A DNA stretch of 64,000 nt from Alphaproteobacteria bacterium (GCA_020632885.1 JACKEQ010000020.1:1-64000), one strand, 5' to 3'; shown: positions 48,132 through 56,952, counted from the first letter of the stretch. Numbers and translations: made by a program. The notes: generated by a model not told the origin, from the letters alone.

Positions 48132-50699
48132 ATGTCGAAGGACTGGGACCGTGACATCGCGGTGTTCGCGTCGCGCGAGGGCCTGACGGACGAGCAGACC
48201 GCGGCCGTGCAGAAGTTCGTGAACGCGATGATGCGCCTCGACTCCGTCGAGGTGAGCGTGGACTCCGTCGCGTACAGCGAGCAGACCACGCAGATGCTCA
48301 CGGCGGCCACGGAGATGGACACCGAGGAGGCGCCCATCCCGGAGCCCAGCACGCCCGAGAAGCGCTACCTGGACCTCGGGCGCATCGGGATCGGCGGCAT
48401 GGGCGAGGTGCGGCGCGTCCGCGACACCGTGCTGAACCGCTTCGTGGCCATGAAGGTCCTCCGGCCGGAGCTCGCCACCAAGCGGGCCGCCGTGATGCGG
48501 TTCATCGCGGAGGCGCAGGCCACAGCACAGCTCCAGCACCCCGGCATGGTGCCCGTGCACGACATCGGGCAGCTCGGCGACGGCCGCTGGTTCTTCACGA
48601 TGAAGGAGCTCCACGGCGACACGCTCGAGGAGGCCATGCGCCTGTACCGGGCGGGCCAGGCGGATCGCGGGCTGCGCGGCATGATCGAGGTCCTGGTGCG
48701 GGTGTGCGATGCCGTGGCCTTCGCTCACGCCAACGGGGCCATCCACCGCGACCTCAAGCCCGCGAACGTGCTCGTCGGTGCGTTCGGCGAGGTCGTCGTG
48801 CTCGACTGGGGGCTCGTGAAGGCCACGGGCACCCCCACCGGCGAGCCCGGGCTGGTCACCGACCTGGGGAGCCTCGGCACCAAGCTCGGCACGGTCATCG
48901 GCACGCCCGCCTACATGCCCCCCGAGCAGGCCCGCGGGCAGCACGACGAGGTGGGGCCCGCCACGGACGTCTACGCGCTGGGTGCGGTGCTCTACGAGGT
49001 GCTCTCGGGGCGGCGGCCCTATCTGGGCGGGTCCACGGAGGTCATCGACCAGATCCTCACGCGCAACCCGGACCCCCTGCCGTCCACGGTGCCCGCGGGT
49101 CTCGCCGACATCTGCCGACGGTGCATGCGGCGCGATCCCGCGGCGCGCTTCCCCCACGCCGGCGAGCTCGCCCAGGCGCTCCGGGGCTGGCTGGACGGGG
49201 CCGCGCGCCGCGAGCGGGCCCTCGAGCTGCTGGAGCGGGCCGATCGCATGCAGCCCCAGGTGGAGGACGCGCTCGCGCGGGCCGATCAGCTCACGGAGGA
49301 GGCCGAGCTGGCCCTCGCCTCCGTGGCCACCTGGGCGGCCACCGACACCAAGCGGGAGGGCTGGCAGCTCCAGGACGCCGCGCTCCAGGAGCGCATCAAG
49401 GCCGACCTGGTGGGGCTCGAGCGGCTCCAGCTCCTGCGGTCCGCGCTCATGGAGCTCCCGGAGATGCCGGAGGCCCAGGAGCGGCTCGCGTACGTCTACC
49501 ACTTCTGCCATCACCGGGCGGAGCAGCTCGGCGACGCGCGGGAGACCGCCCAGTACGAGGCGCTGCTGCGCGCCCACGACCGCGGCACGTACGCCGGCTA
49601 CCTCGAGGGCACGGGGGCCGTGAGCCTCTCCACGCGGCCCCAGGGCGTACGTGCCACGCTGTTTCGCTTCGAGGTCCAGGAGCGACGGCTCGTGCCCGTG
49701 GAGATCGAGCGCCTGCCGCCGACCCCGCTCAAGAAGCGCGCCCTCGGTCACGGCTCCTGGCTGCTCGAGCTGACCCTCGAGGGTCGTATGCCCACGCGCT
49801 ACCCCGTGTACATCGACCGCGGGGCCCACTGGCATGGCGTGCCGCCCGGCGGGAAGGCCACAGTGCCCACCGTGCTGCCGTGGGCGTCCGAGGTGGAGCC
49901 GGACGACTGCTACATCCCGGCCGGCTGGGCGCGTCTGGGCGAGAGCCCGACCCGCGAGGTCTGGGTGGACGGCTTCTTCATGAAGCGGTTCCCGGTGACC
50001 AACGCGGAGTACCTCGCCTTCCTCGACGACCTCGTGGAGCGCGGGGAGGTCCAGGTGGCCGAGCGGGCCCAGCCCTCCACGGTGGCCGGACCCTGCTTCG
50101 GGCGGCTGTCGGACGGGCGTTTCTCGCTCACCCACGGCGGCACCACCTGGCAGCCCGACTGGCCGGTGGTCTATGTCGATCAGGCGTCCGCCGCGGCCTA
50201 CGCCACCTGGCGGGCCGCGCGCAGCGGGCTCCCCTGGCGTCTCCCGTGGGAGGACGAGTGGGAGAAGGCCGCGCGTGGCGTCGACGGGCGGCGGTTCGTG
50301 ATGGGCGACTTCGTGGACCCGAGCTGGGCGGAGATCCGCGGCAGCACCCCCGATGAGTCGGTGCACCCCGTGGACGCCTTCCCCCTCGACGAGAGCGTGT
50401 ACGGCGTGCGGGGCCTCACGGGCGGAGTGCTCGACTGGTGCCTCGACAAGCACCGGGGGCACGCGCTGAGCGTCTCCGGCGGGCGTGCGGAGCGGGTGGC
50501 CGCGCGGGGCTCGGACGCCGCGCTGTGCCGGGGGGGCACGCGGACCGTGCCCGAGGCGGTGGCCACGGCGACGTTCCGGCACGTGGTGCCGCGGAGCAAG
50601 AAGAGCGTGCGGGTGGGCTTCCGGCTCGCACGGAGCCTGGAGCCCGAGCCGGATCCCGACACGTCGGGGATCTGGATCCTGCGCGCGGGCAGCATGTAG
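48132..50699 (+). CDS. Ser/Thr kinase fused to formylglycine-generating-enzyme-like domain
   Basis: An 855-residue protein. After a helical N-terminus (1-75) comes a PknB-type kinase (about 78-355): GIGGMGEVRRVRD, VAMKVLRPE, HRDLKPANV, then DWGLVKA instead of DFG (a common variant), GTPAYMPPEQARG. A long helical stretch (about 355-500) and a small beta region precede an SUMF1/EgtB-type domain (about 590-840): YIPAGWARLGES, FFMKRFPVTNAEYLAFLDDL, LPWEDEWEKAARG, GVLDWC and the closing RVGFRLAR. No transmembrane helix seen. The enzyme half could be an iron/copper oxidase or a ligand-binding derivative. It follows proA by 9 bases. Confidence 0.88.
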   Translation: MSKDWDRDIAVFASREGLTDEQTAAVQKFVNAMMRLDSVEVSVDSVAYSEQTTQMLTAATEMDTEEAPIPEPSTPEKRYLDLGRIGIGGMGEVRRVRDTVLNRFVAMKVLRPELATKRAAVMRFIAEAQATAQLQHPGMVPVHDIGQLGDGRWFFTMKELHGDTLEEAMRLYRAGQADRGLRGMIEVLVRVCDAVAFAHANGAIHRDLKPANVLVGAFGEVVVLDWGLVKATGTPTGEPGLVTDLGSLGTKLGTVIGTPAYMPPEQARGQHDEVGPATDVYALGAVLYEVLSGRRPYLGGSTEVIDQILTRNPDPLPSTVPAGLADICRRCMRRDPAARFPHAGELAQALRGWLDGAARRERALELLERADRMQPQVEDALARADQLTEEAELALASVATWAATDTKREGWQLQDAALQERIKADLVGLERLQLLRSALMELPEMPEAQERLAYVYHFCHHRAEQLGDARETAQYEALLRAHDRGTYAGYLEGTGAVSLSTRPQGVRATLFRFEVQERRLVPVEIERLPPTPLKKRALGHGSWLLELTLEGRMPTRYPVYIDRGAHWHGVPPGGKATVPTVLPWASEVEPDDCYIPAGWARLGESPTREVWVDGFFMKRFPVTNAEYLAFLDDLVERGEVQVAERAQPSTVAGPCFGRLSDGRFSLTHGGTTWQPDWPVVYVDQASAAAYATWRAARSGLPWRLPWEDEWEKAARGVDGRRFVMGDFVDPSWAEIRGSTPDESVHPVDAFPLDESVYGVRGLTGGVLDWCLDKHRGHALSVSGGRAERVAARGSDAALCRGGTRTVPEAVATATFRHVVPRSKKSVRVGFRLARSLEPEPDPDTSGIWILRAGSM

Positions 50700-50724
50700 G
50701 CCGCGGGGCGGCCGGAGGACCCGA

Positions 50725-51630
50725 ATGCGTATCGACATCACGAACGTCCACCTCGACCTCGGCGCGGGCCGGCGGGGCACCGACATGGGGCCGAGTGCCA
50801 TCCACGTCGCGGGCCTGGTGCCCAGGCTCAAGGCCTGTGGGCACGAGGTGTGCTCGGTGTTCCCCATCGAGGTCCAGCAGGCCGAGAGCCAGGAGCAGGG
50901 TGACGCGAACGCCCGCTTCCTCGACTCCATCGCCCACACCTGCACGCTGCTCGCGGACCGGGTGGAGGTGGGCGTGCGTGCGGGACGGGTGCCGTTGGTG
51001 CTCGGCGGCGACCATGCCCAGGCGGTGGGCACGATCTCGGGGTTGGCGCGCTTCCACCACAGCCGTGGTGAGCGGGTCGGGGTGATCTGGGTCGACGCCC
51101 ACACCGACATGAACACGCCCGACACGAGCCCGACGGGCAACGTGCACGGCATGCCCCTCGCGGCGCTGCTGGGTCACGGTCCGTCCGAGCTGACGGGCCT
51201 GGCGGGCGGTCCGCCGGCGCTGCGCCCCGAGGACGTGGTGATCCTGGGGGCCCGCGACGTGGACGCCGGCGAGGTCGGGCTCGTGAAGGAGCTCGGCGTG
51301 CGCGTGTACACGATGAGCGAGCTCGATCGGCGCGGCACGGCGGTGTGCATCCAGGAGGCGGTGGCCCAGGTGGGCACGCGCACGGCGGGCATCCACCTGT
51401 CCTTCGACCTCGACGGGGTGGACCCGAGCGACGCGCCCGGCGTGGGGACGCCGGTCCCGGGTGGGCTCACGGTGCGCGAGTCGCACCTGGTGTGCGAGAC
51501 GGTGAGCCGCACGGGCCGGATGCTCGGCGTGGAGATGGTGGAGCTGAACCCCACCCTGGACGTGCGGAACAAGACCGGCGAGCTGGCGGTCTGGCTGATC
51601 CTCTCCGCGTTCGGCAAGACGATCCTCTGA
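50725..51630 (+). CDS. rocF: Arginase (ureohydrolase family)
   Basis: A 301-residue binuclear manganese enzyme that hydrolyses arginine to ornithine and urea. Metal ligands lie in LVLGGDHAQA, WVDAHTDMNTPDTS, LSFDLDGVDPSDAPG and MVELNPTLD. NVHGMPLAALLG is the substrate loop typical of arginase rather than agmatinase. ATG 50725 follows GGAGGA. Adjacent to proBA and a kinase; ornithine and proline metabolism are linked, so grouping may be functional. Agmatinase or formimidoglutamase is a less likely alternative. Confidence 0.88.
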   Translation: MRIDITNVHLDLGAGRRGTDMGPSAIHVAGLVPRLKACGHEVCSVFPIEVQQAESQEQGDANARFLDSIAHTCTLLADRVEVGVRAGRVPLVLGGDHAQAVGTISGLARFHHSRGERVGVIWVDAHTDMNTPDTSPTGNVHGMPLAALLGHGPSELTGLAGGPPALRPEDVVILGARDVDAGEVGLVKELGVRVYTMSELDRRGTAVCIQEAVAQVGTRTAGIHLSFDLDGVDPSDAPGVGTPVPGGLTVRESHLVCETVSRTGRMLGVEMVELNPTLDVRNKTGELAVWLILSAFGKTIL

Positions 51631-51672
51631 CGTTCGGCGGGTCTTCCGCGGGGTGTGCCCGGAGGTCTTGTG

Positions 51673-51695
51673 ATTAAGTAATGACTTAATTAAGT
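51673..51695. promoter_or_regulatory. ArsR operator with three half-sites
   Basis: ATTAAGT (51673-51679) and ACTTAAT (51684-51690) form a perfect 7-4-7 dyad, and ACTTAATTAAGT (51684-51695) is a second perfect palindrome sharing the middle half-site. It lies 25 bases before the SRPBCC start, in an AT-rich patch unlike its surroundings. A binding site for the co-encoded ArsR is inferred. Its sequence differs from the dyad at 15765-15786, so each regulator should have its own specificity. Confidence 0.65.
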
Positions 51696-51719
51696 GAGCA
51701 CGAAGACAAGGAGCACCTC

Positions 51720-52370
51720 TTGAGCCTCGACATCTCCGGAATCCTCGGCGCCGTGCGGCGCGAAGTGACCGTGCGCGACCACGACGGGCGGCCGGCGCGG
51801 GTCCTCGTGGCCACGCGCGTCTACCCGACGTCTCCCGACGACCTCTGGGACGCCCTCACCGACCCCGAGCGCATCCCGCGCTGGTTCCTCCCGGTGAGCG
51901 GCGACTTCCGCGTGGGGGGCCACTTCGCGTTCGAGGGCAACGCGAGCGGCGACATCACCACCTGTGAGCCGCCGACGCACCTCGCGGTCACCTGGGGCAT
52001 GCACGGCCAGGTGAGCTGGGTGGACGTCACGCTGGCCCCAGAGGGCGCGGGCACCCGCCTGCGCCTCGAGCACGTCGCCCACGTGCCGGAGGACATGTGG
52101 GACCAGTTCGGCCCCGGTGCGGTCGGTGTGGGCTGGGAGGGCGCGCTGCTCGGGCTCGATCAGTACCTCGGGCCGGGCACGCCCACGGTGGACCCGACCA
52201 CGGCGGCCGCCTGGATGGCCACGGACGAGGGCAAGTCGTTCATGCGCACGGCGAGCCTGCTCTGGCGCGACGCCCACGTGGCCTCGGGCGAGGATCCGTC
52301 GACGGCGACGGCGTGCGCGTCGCGGGTCGCCGCGTTCTACACGGGTGAGGACAGCCCCGGGGGTTCGTGA
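51720..52370 (+). CDS. SRPBCC (AHSA1-like) domain protein
   Basis: A 216-residue Bet v 1-like protein: VATRVYPTSPDDLWDALTDP, ERIPRWFLPVSGDFRVGGHF and VDVTLAPEGAGTRLRLEHVA, then a helix with MWDQFGPGAVGVGWE. It is about 60 residues longer than the family core, with a C-terminal helical extension (about 160-216). TTG 51720 follows AAGGAG. Coupled to ArsR by GTGA. The ligand is unknown but presumably matches that of the ArsR. Confidence 0.85.
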   Translation: MSLDISGILGAVRREVTVRDHDGRPARVLVATRVYPTSPDDLWDALTDPERIPRWFLPVSGDFRVGGHFAFEGNASGDITTCEPPTHLAVTWGMHGQVSWVDVTLAPEGAGTRLRLEHVAHVPEDMWDQFGPGAVGVGWEGALLGLDQYLGPGTPTVDPTTAAAWMATDEGKSFMRTASLLWRDAHVASGEDPSTATACASRVAAFYTGEDSPGGS

Positions 52371-52711
52371 TCCACGCGTTCGACGTCATCGGTGACCCCG
52401 TTCGCCGCCGCATCCTCGAGGCTCTCGCCGATGGCGAGCGGCAGGCGGGCGATCTGGCGGATCTGGTGGTGGCCGAGTTCGGCATCTCGCGGCCCGCGGT
52501 GTCCCAGCACCTGCGCGTGCTCCGCGAGGCGGCCTTCGTGCACGTGCGCGTGGACGGGTCGCGCCGCCTCTACACCCTCGATCCCACGCCGCTCCAGGCG
52601 GTGGACCTCTGGCTGGACCGCTTCCGCGACAGCTGGTCGCCGCGGCTGGAGGCCCTCGCGACCGAGGTGGCGCGCGGGAAGCGCAAGCGCCGGAAGGCGG
52701 GCGAGGGCTGA
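52367..52711 (+). CDS. ArsR-family winged-helix repressor
   Basis: A 114-residue regulator: FDVIGDPVRRRILEALADGE, AGDLADLVVAEFGISRPAVS and a recognition helix SQHLRVLREAAFVHV, then wing DGSRRLYTLDPTPLQ. The C-terminus is basic (GKRKRRKAGEG). No Cys metal site. GTG 52367 overlaps the SRPBCC stop. It likely represses its own operon through 51673-51695. Confidence 0.9.
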   Translation: MIHAFDVIGDPVRRRILEALADGERQAGDLADLVVAEFGISRPAVSQHLRVLREAAFVHVRVDGSRRLYTLDPTPLQAVDLWLDRFRDSWSPRLEALATEVARGKRKRRKAGEG

Positions 52712-52762
52712 GGGCCGCGGGGCTCCACTGACGGTCGGCGGTGATCTGGGTATCGTCGGGCG

Positions 52763-53902
52763 GTGATCGTGCTGTCGCTCATCGCCTGCCGTGCGCCCGC
52801 CGTGGTGGGGGTGGGCTCGCCGTCGTCTCCGGTCGACCACCCGGGTGTGCTGTTCCAGGGGGGGCCGGGGTTCCTGGGCACGGACGTGCGGTACGGTGCG
52901 GTCGGACCCTTGGGGGAGCCCGTGTTCACGGCGCTCTCGAGGGGTGAATACGACACGTCCGTGTGGACGGTGGGCGCCGAGGCGGAGGAGTGGGTCTCGG
53001 GGCTGGGCTTCGTCGAAGCGTTGCAGGTGGTGACGGTGGAGGGCCAGGCTCTCGCTCTCGCGCTCGGCGACGACGCCATCCGGCTGGACCCCGGGCAGCA
53101 CACGCCCACATGGAGGGTCCCGCGCGCGGGCGGGCGCGCGGTGCTCGAGCCGTGGAGCGACCAGGAGGCCCTGCGGTTCATCCCCTGGGCAACGGACCCC
53201 ACGCCGCCAGGGCTACGGCAGCTCGACACCACGACCGGCGCCGCGCTCGCCCCGCTCCCGTGGTCCGAAGAGGGCGTTCGGTGGCTCGGGGTGGTGCCCT
53301 TACGACGTGCGACACCGGGGGCCGTGGTCCGGTTCGCGCGAGCGACCGACGGAGAACGCACCCTGGCCTGGATGGAGGTGCCGCAGTCGGATCTCGCTGG
53401 CGTCACGACCCACGTCCTGCCGTATCAGCCCGTGCTGGGGGCGGACCTCGACGGCGACGGCTGGGACGACCTGGTGTCCCGCGAGTCGACCCCGGAGGGC
53501 AGTCTCCCGGTTGTGGTGTCGTTCACCCCCGATGGTCCCGACGGTCCGCTCGCGGATGTTCGCATCGAGAGCAGCGCGCAGGTCTTCGCGACGTCACTGG
53601 CGGTCGGCGACCTCGACGGTGACGGTGCTGCGGACCTCGTGGTGTCCACCGGCCCGATGGCCGAGCCCGGACGGGTCTCCATCTTCCGAGGGCCGCTGGA
53701 GCCCGGCACCTACGCGGAGAGCGACGCGGACCTCGTGTTCACCATGGTCGGCATGAACGGCTTCGGCACGTCCGTCGCCGCGGGAGACCTGAACGGGGAC
53801 GGGATCGACGAGCTCGCTGTCGGGTCTCCCGGTCTGCGGGGCGGGCTGATCGGCTACGAGGACGTGCTCGCCCCCTGGCGCGAGGCCAACGGGCTCGACT
53901 GA
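52763..53902 (+). CDS. FG-GAP/VCBS-repeat lipoprotein
   Basis: A 379-residue surface protein with the short lipobox LSLIAC (Cys9). A stop codon at 52742-52744 in the same frame excludes any earlier start than GTG 52763. The C-terminal half holds three calcium-binding loops in FG-GAP-like repeats: DLDGDGWDD, DLDGDGAAD and DLNGDGIDE, each followed by LxVxxPG-like strands, as in integrin-alpha beta-propellers. The N-terminal half is an unassigned beta region. Likely calcium-dependent adhesion or binding at the surface. Confidence 0.8.
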   Translation: MIVLSLIACRAPAVVGVGSPSSPVDHPGVLFQGGPGFLGTDVRYGAVGPLGEPVFTALSRGEYDTSVWTVGAEAEEWVSGLGFVEALQVVTVEGQALALALGDDAIRLDPGQHTPTWRVPRAGGRAVLEPWSDQEALRFIPWATDPTPPGLRQLDTTTGAALAPLPWSEEGVRWLGVVPLRRATPGAVVRFARATDGERTLAWMEVPQSDLAGVTTHVLPYQPVLGADLDGDGWDDLVSRESTPEGSLPVVVSFTPDGPDGPLADVRIESSAQVFATSLAVGDLDGDGAADLVVSTGPMAEPGRVSIFRGPLEPGTYAESDADLVFTMVGMNGFGTSVAAGDLNGDGIDELAVGSPGLRGGLIGYEDVLAPWREANGLD

Positions 53903-53903
53903 C

Positions 53904-54806
53904 CTACGGAAGCGGGTTGCGCTCGAGGAAGTCGGCCATCCAGGGCACGATGCGCTCGTGGGCGTCCTCGACGATCCAGTGGCTGCACTCGGGCAGGCTG
54001 TGGACCTCGGCGTCCGGGAAGCGCTTGACCCACTGATCGCGGAACCAGTTCGTGAACACGAAGTCCTGCTCGCCCCACACGATGAGCATGGGCTTGTCGC
54101 GGTACTGCGCCAGCGACGCGTCGATGGCGTGCAAGGGCTTCCAGGTGGGGTGCTTCTCGTCGACCGGGATGTCGAGCACCATGCGGTGGTTGGCCACGCG
54201 CGTGCGCCAGGAGTTGTAGGGGGCCAGGTAGCCCTTGCCCACGCCGTTCCGCATGCGCTTGCGGTCCGCGATGCTCACGGCGAGCCCGCCGCGCACGAAG
54301 CCGTTGAGGCCGCGCACGAGCACGGAGCCCACCACCGGCACGTGCACGAGCTTGAGCGCCCACGGGATCGGGCCCATGAACACGGCCGTGTTGAAGACCA
54401 CGAACCGCTCGAAGCGCTCGGGCATGCGCGCCGCCGCACCGAACCCGATGGCCCCGCCCCAGTCGTGCACCACGAGGGTGATGCGCTTCAGGTCGAGGTG
54501 CTCGATGAGCTGGCAGAGGTTGTCGATGTGGTCGGCGAGCTGGTACGGCCAGTCCTGCGGCTTGTCCGACAGCCCGCACCCGACGTGGTCGGGCACCACG
54601 CACCGGTAGCGGTCCGACAGGCCCTGCACGAGGGTGCGGTAGTAGAACGACCACGTGGGGTTGCCGTGGACCATGAGGAGGGTCTCGCCCTCGCCCTCGT
54701 CCACGTAGTGCATGCGGAAGCCGCTGGTGAGCGCGAGGTCTCTGCCACGCCACGGGTAGTGGGCGCGGACGGCCTCGGGCAGGTCGGACCAGGTGGACAC
54801 GTTCAC
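53904..54806 (-). CDS. oleB: Alpha/beta hydrolase, OleB-like beta-lactone decarboxylase
   Basis: A 300-residue hydrolase of the haloalkane dehalogenase type. Nucleophile Asp115 lies in VVHDWGGAIG, the oxyanion region is HGNPTW, the acid is probably in WGEQDF and the His in CSHWIVED. OleB enzymes decarboxylate cis-beta-lactones to long-chain cis-olefins using this Asp. GTG 54806 overlaps the oleA stop (GTGA), which strongly favours OleB over a dehalogenase. OleC and OleD are not in the window. If they are elsewhere, the cell could make long-chain olefins. Confidence 0.85.
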   Translation of the reverse strand: MNVSTWSDLPEAVRAHYPWRGRDLALTSGFRMHYVDEGEGETLLMVHGNPTWSFYYRTLVQGLSDRYRCVVPDHVGCGLSDKPQDWPYQLADHIDNLCQLIEHLDLKRITLVVHDWGGAIGFGAAARMPERFERFVVFNTAVFMGPIPWALKLVHVPVVGSVLVRGLNGFVRGGLAVSIADRKRMRNGVGKGYLAPYNSWRTRVANHRMVLDIPVDEKHPTWKPLHAIDASLAQYRDKPMLIVWGEQDFVFTNWFRDQWVKRFPDAEVHSLPECSHWIVEDAHERIVPWMADFLERNPLP

Positions 54807-55819
54807 CAGGAGACTCCCATGATGATGCAGCCGAGACCGGAGCCGACCGCCCAGAGGCAGAGCTCCATCCCGGGCTGGACACGGCCCTGCGTCTCGGCGA
54901 GGGCGAGGGTGAGCGGCAGCGAGCAGGGCCCGCAGTTGCCGAGGTAGGGAAGGGTGAGGGTGGCCTTCTCGAGGGGCAGGCCGAGCTGCTCGAAGGCGTG
55001 CGTGAAGTGCGCCACGCTGACCTGGTGGCACACGTACTCGTCGACGGAGTCGGGGCCCCAGCCGAACTCCCGGCGGGCCTCCGGGAACGCCTCCACCGCG
55101 AGCCCCACGCCGTGCACGAGGAGCCCGTGGGCGTCGCTGCGCATCTGCTCGTGGTTGGCCAGGCAGAGCGTGTTCCGCTCCGGCGCGGACTTGAGGATCG
55201 CGCCGTTCAGGCGGTGGTCGTTCTTCGACAGCTCACGGCGCGTGACGACGGCGGCCACGGCCCCCGCGCCGAGGGTGAGGGTGGCGAAGTTCTCGCGGAA
55301 CGTGTCGATGGTGGCGTCGGGGCTCGCGAGGCGCTCGAGGGTGGCGGAGACCCCGTTCCGCACGACCTCCGCGCAGGTGACCAGCACCCGGTCGGCGTGG
55401 CCGAGCTCCACCTGGCAGGCCGCGGTGTACAGGCCGTTCAGGAAGCCCACGCAGGCGTTCCCGACGTCGAAGTTGTGCGTGCGGTGCGACAGCCCGAGGT
55501 GACCGGCGACCATCGCGGAGGTGGCGGGCTCCAGCCAGTCGCGGGAGACGCTCGTGTTGATCAGGCACTGGATGTCGTCGGTGGTGAGCCCCGCACGATC
55601 GAGGGCGCGCTGGCCGGCCATCGCGGCGACGGTGGAGGGCTGCACGCCCTCGTCCCACCAGCGGCGCTCCTTGATCCCCGAGAGCTTCTCGACCTGACCG
55701 GGCGGCATCCCGAGGCGCTTCAGCGTGTGGGCGAAGTAGGCCTCGAGCCGCTCGGAGGTGACCACGTTGGGAGGCAGGACGTACCCGAGCTCCTCGATGC
55801 ACACGTTCTGGAAGCGCAT
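54803..55819 (-). CDS. oleA: OleA-like thiolase (long-chain acyl-CoA condensation)
   Basis: A 338-residue thiolase-fold enzyme that would join two acyl-CoAs into a beta-keto acid. Catalytic Cys123 is in DVGNACVGFLNG, the His in CHQVSVAHF and the Asn in YLGNCGPCSLPL. Glu97 in DWLEPAT lies 26 residues before Cys123, matching the Glu117-Cys143 spacing of Xanthomonas OleA and distinguishing it from FabH. ATG 55819 gives the family length. Coupled to oleB. FabH is the alternative, but the Glu and partner argue against it. Confidence 0.88.
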   Translation of the reverse strand: MRFQNVCIEELGYVLPPNVVTSERLEAYFAHTLKRLGMPPGQVEKLSGIKERRWWDEGVQPSTVAAMAGQRALDRAGLTTDDIQCLINTSVSRDWLEPATSAMVAGHLGLSHRTHNFDVGNACVGFLNGLYTAACQVELGHADRVLVTCAEVVRNGVSATLERLASPDATIDTFRENFATLTLGAGAVAAVVTRRELSKNDHRLNGAILKSAPERNTLCLANHEQMRSDAHGLLVHGVGLAVEAFPEARREFGWGPDSVDEYVCHQVSVAHFTHAFEQLGLPLEKATLTLPYLGNCGPCSLPLTLALAETQGRVQPGMELCLWAVGSGLGCIIMGVSW

Positions 55820-55870
55820 GCGGGCGCCGTATCCCCCCGTCCGGCCGGCGCCCACTGGCCCGCGGGCCAG

Positions 55871-56443
55871 CTACCGGAGGTTCAGGCGGCCCGACATCAC
55901 CCGGGGCGTTCTGCCCGGGGAGGACTTCCGCGCCTGGGGGCGCTCTGCCTCCAGCCACCGGACGGCGCGCTCCCCGAGGGGCTGCGGCACGGTGGCCATG
56001 AGGGCACGGGCGGCCTCGAACGCCCCGAGGAGCTCGGCGTCCACGGCGCGGGGCTCGACGGTCTTGCGGCAGTTGGGCGAGCCGCACGCGCACGGGAACT
56101 GCTCGAAGGTGCCGAGCACGCTGTAGTCGTTGGTGAGCTGCTCGCCCGGCTGGATGTCGCGCACGGCGAGGTCGATGCCCGCCTGGAGGCCCGCGCAGTT
56201 CGGCTTGCACGCGTGGTTCACGTAGCGCCCGTGGTCCCACGGCATGAGGACGGTGCCGTCCGCCTCGGTGTACGCGTACCGCTCGACGGTGCCGAGGAGA
56301 TCGGCGGGCACGACGGCGGGGATGACGATGTCCCACTCGTCCCGGACCCAGGTGAGTGTGCCTGCGGGGATGACGGCGGTGGCGAACACTCCGAAGCCCT
56401 GGGCTTCGCTCACGAACCCGAGGCGGGTGGCTGGGTGCATCAT
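55871..56443 (-). CDS. SET-domain protein-lysine methyltransferase
   Basis: A 190-residue protein with a complete SET core: RLGFVSEAQGFGVFATAVIPAG, YVNHACKPNCAG (the NHxxxPN motif), PGEQLTNDYS and a post-SET zinc motif (FPCACGSPNCRKTV). Such enzymes methylate lysines with SAM; bacterial versions act on chromatin-like proteins or other targets, often unknown. GGAGGT is 7-8 bases before the ATG. Stands alone between oleA and the PPC gene. A possible tail region (about 150-190) is disordered. Confidence 0.88.
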   Translation of the reverse strand: MMHPATRLGFVSEAQGFGVFATAVIPAGTLTWVRDEWDIVIPAVVPADLLGTVERYAYTEADGTVLMPWDHGRYVNHACKPNCAGLQAGIDLAVRDIQPGEQLTNDYSVLGTFEQFPCACGSPNCRKTVEPRAVDAELLGAFEAARALMATVPQPLGERAVRWLEAERPQARKSSPGRTPRVMSGRLNLR

Positions 56444-56496
56444 GATGGGAGACCTCCGCCCGATCGCGATGCACGGAGCGTGCCGCTACTCCCGCC

Positions 56497-56952
56497 TCAG
56501 GGCGCCCCGGACGGCCGGGGGACGAGCTCGCGCCAGGTGGTGACGGGGTCGGGCTCGCGGTGGAAGGTGACGTCGTCCAGCACGAGGATCACGAGCTCCA
56601 GCGTGGTGTAGACGGCGGATCCCGCCGAGAGATGCCCGCCGCGCGTGCGTCCGCGGCCGTCGGCGACGCTGAGATGCAGGTGGGGACCGTCCGGGCCGAG
56701 GGTCCCGGAGAGCGACGTGACCTCGAGCGGACCCCGCAGCAGGGTGGTCTCCTCGCGGTCCGCGTAGCGGATGGCGGCCACCGTGAGGCTGCCGACCGCG
56801 GAGACCACGCTGGCAGCCTGCCAGCCCCGCTCGCGCTGGAAGGCCTCGAGGCGGCCGCGCGGGTCGTCGCCCGGCTCGAGCCGGACGACCTCGTGGTGGG
56901 ACGTCGCGCTGGGCACGGGCGCCCCGGCGAGCGCGGTGGACAGGACGAGCAC
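56497..56952 (-). CDS. PPC/DUF296-domain protein with N-terminal signal peptide
   Basis: A 151-residue protein. Residues about 18-140 match the PPC (DUF296) trimeric fold: EVVRLEPGDDPRGRLEAFQR, ASVVSAVGSLTVAAIRYAD, then GPHLHLSVADGRGRTRGGHL and TLELVILVL. PPC domains are mostly cytoplasmic DNA-binding or metabolic proteins, but here a hydrophobic start (LVLSTALAGA) looks like a signal peptide. GTG 56952 is preferred because GGAGG (56958-56962) lies 5 bases before it; GTG 56958 falls within that site. Export is inference. Confidence 0.75.
   Translation of the reverse strand: MLVLSTALAGAPVPSATSHHEVVRLEPGDDPRGRLEAFQRERGWQAASVVSAVGSLTVAAIRYADREETTLLRGPLEVTSLSGTLGPDGPHLHLSVADGRGRTRGGHLSAGSAVYTTLELVILVLDDVTFHREPDPVTTWRELVPRPSGAP

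Noticed and set aside
47058..51152. Very long minus-strand open frame across proA and the kinase fusion
   Set aside because: Antisense to well-identified genes; no start context, no domain, and composition typical of a GC-rich shadow.
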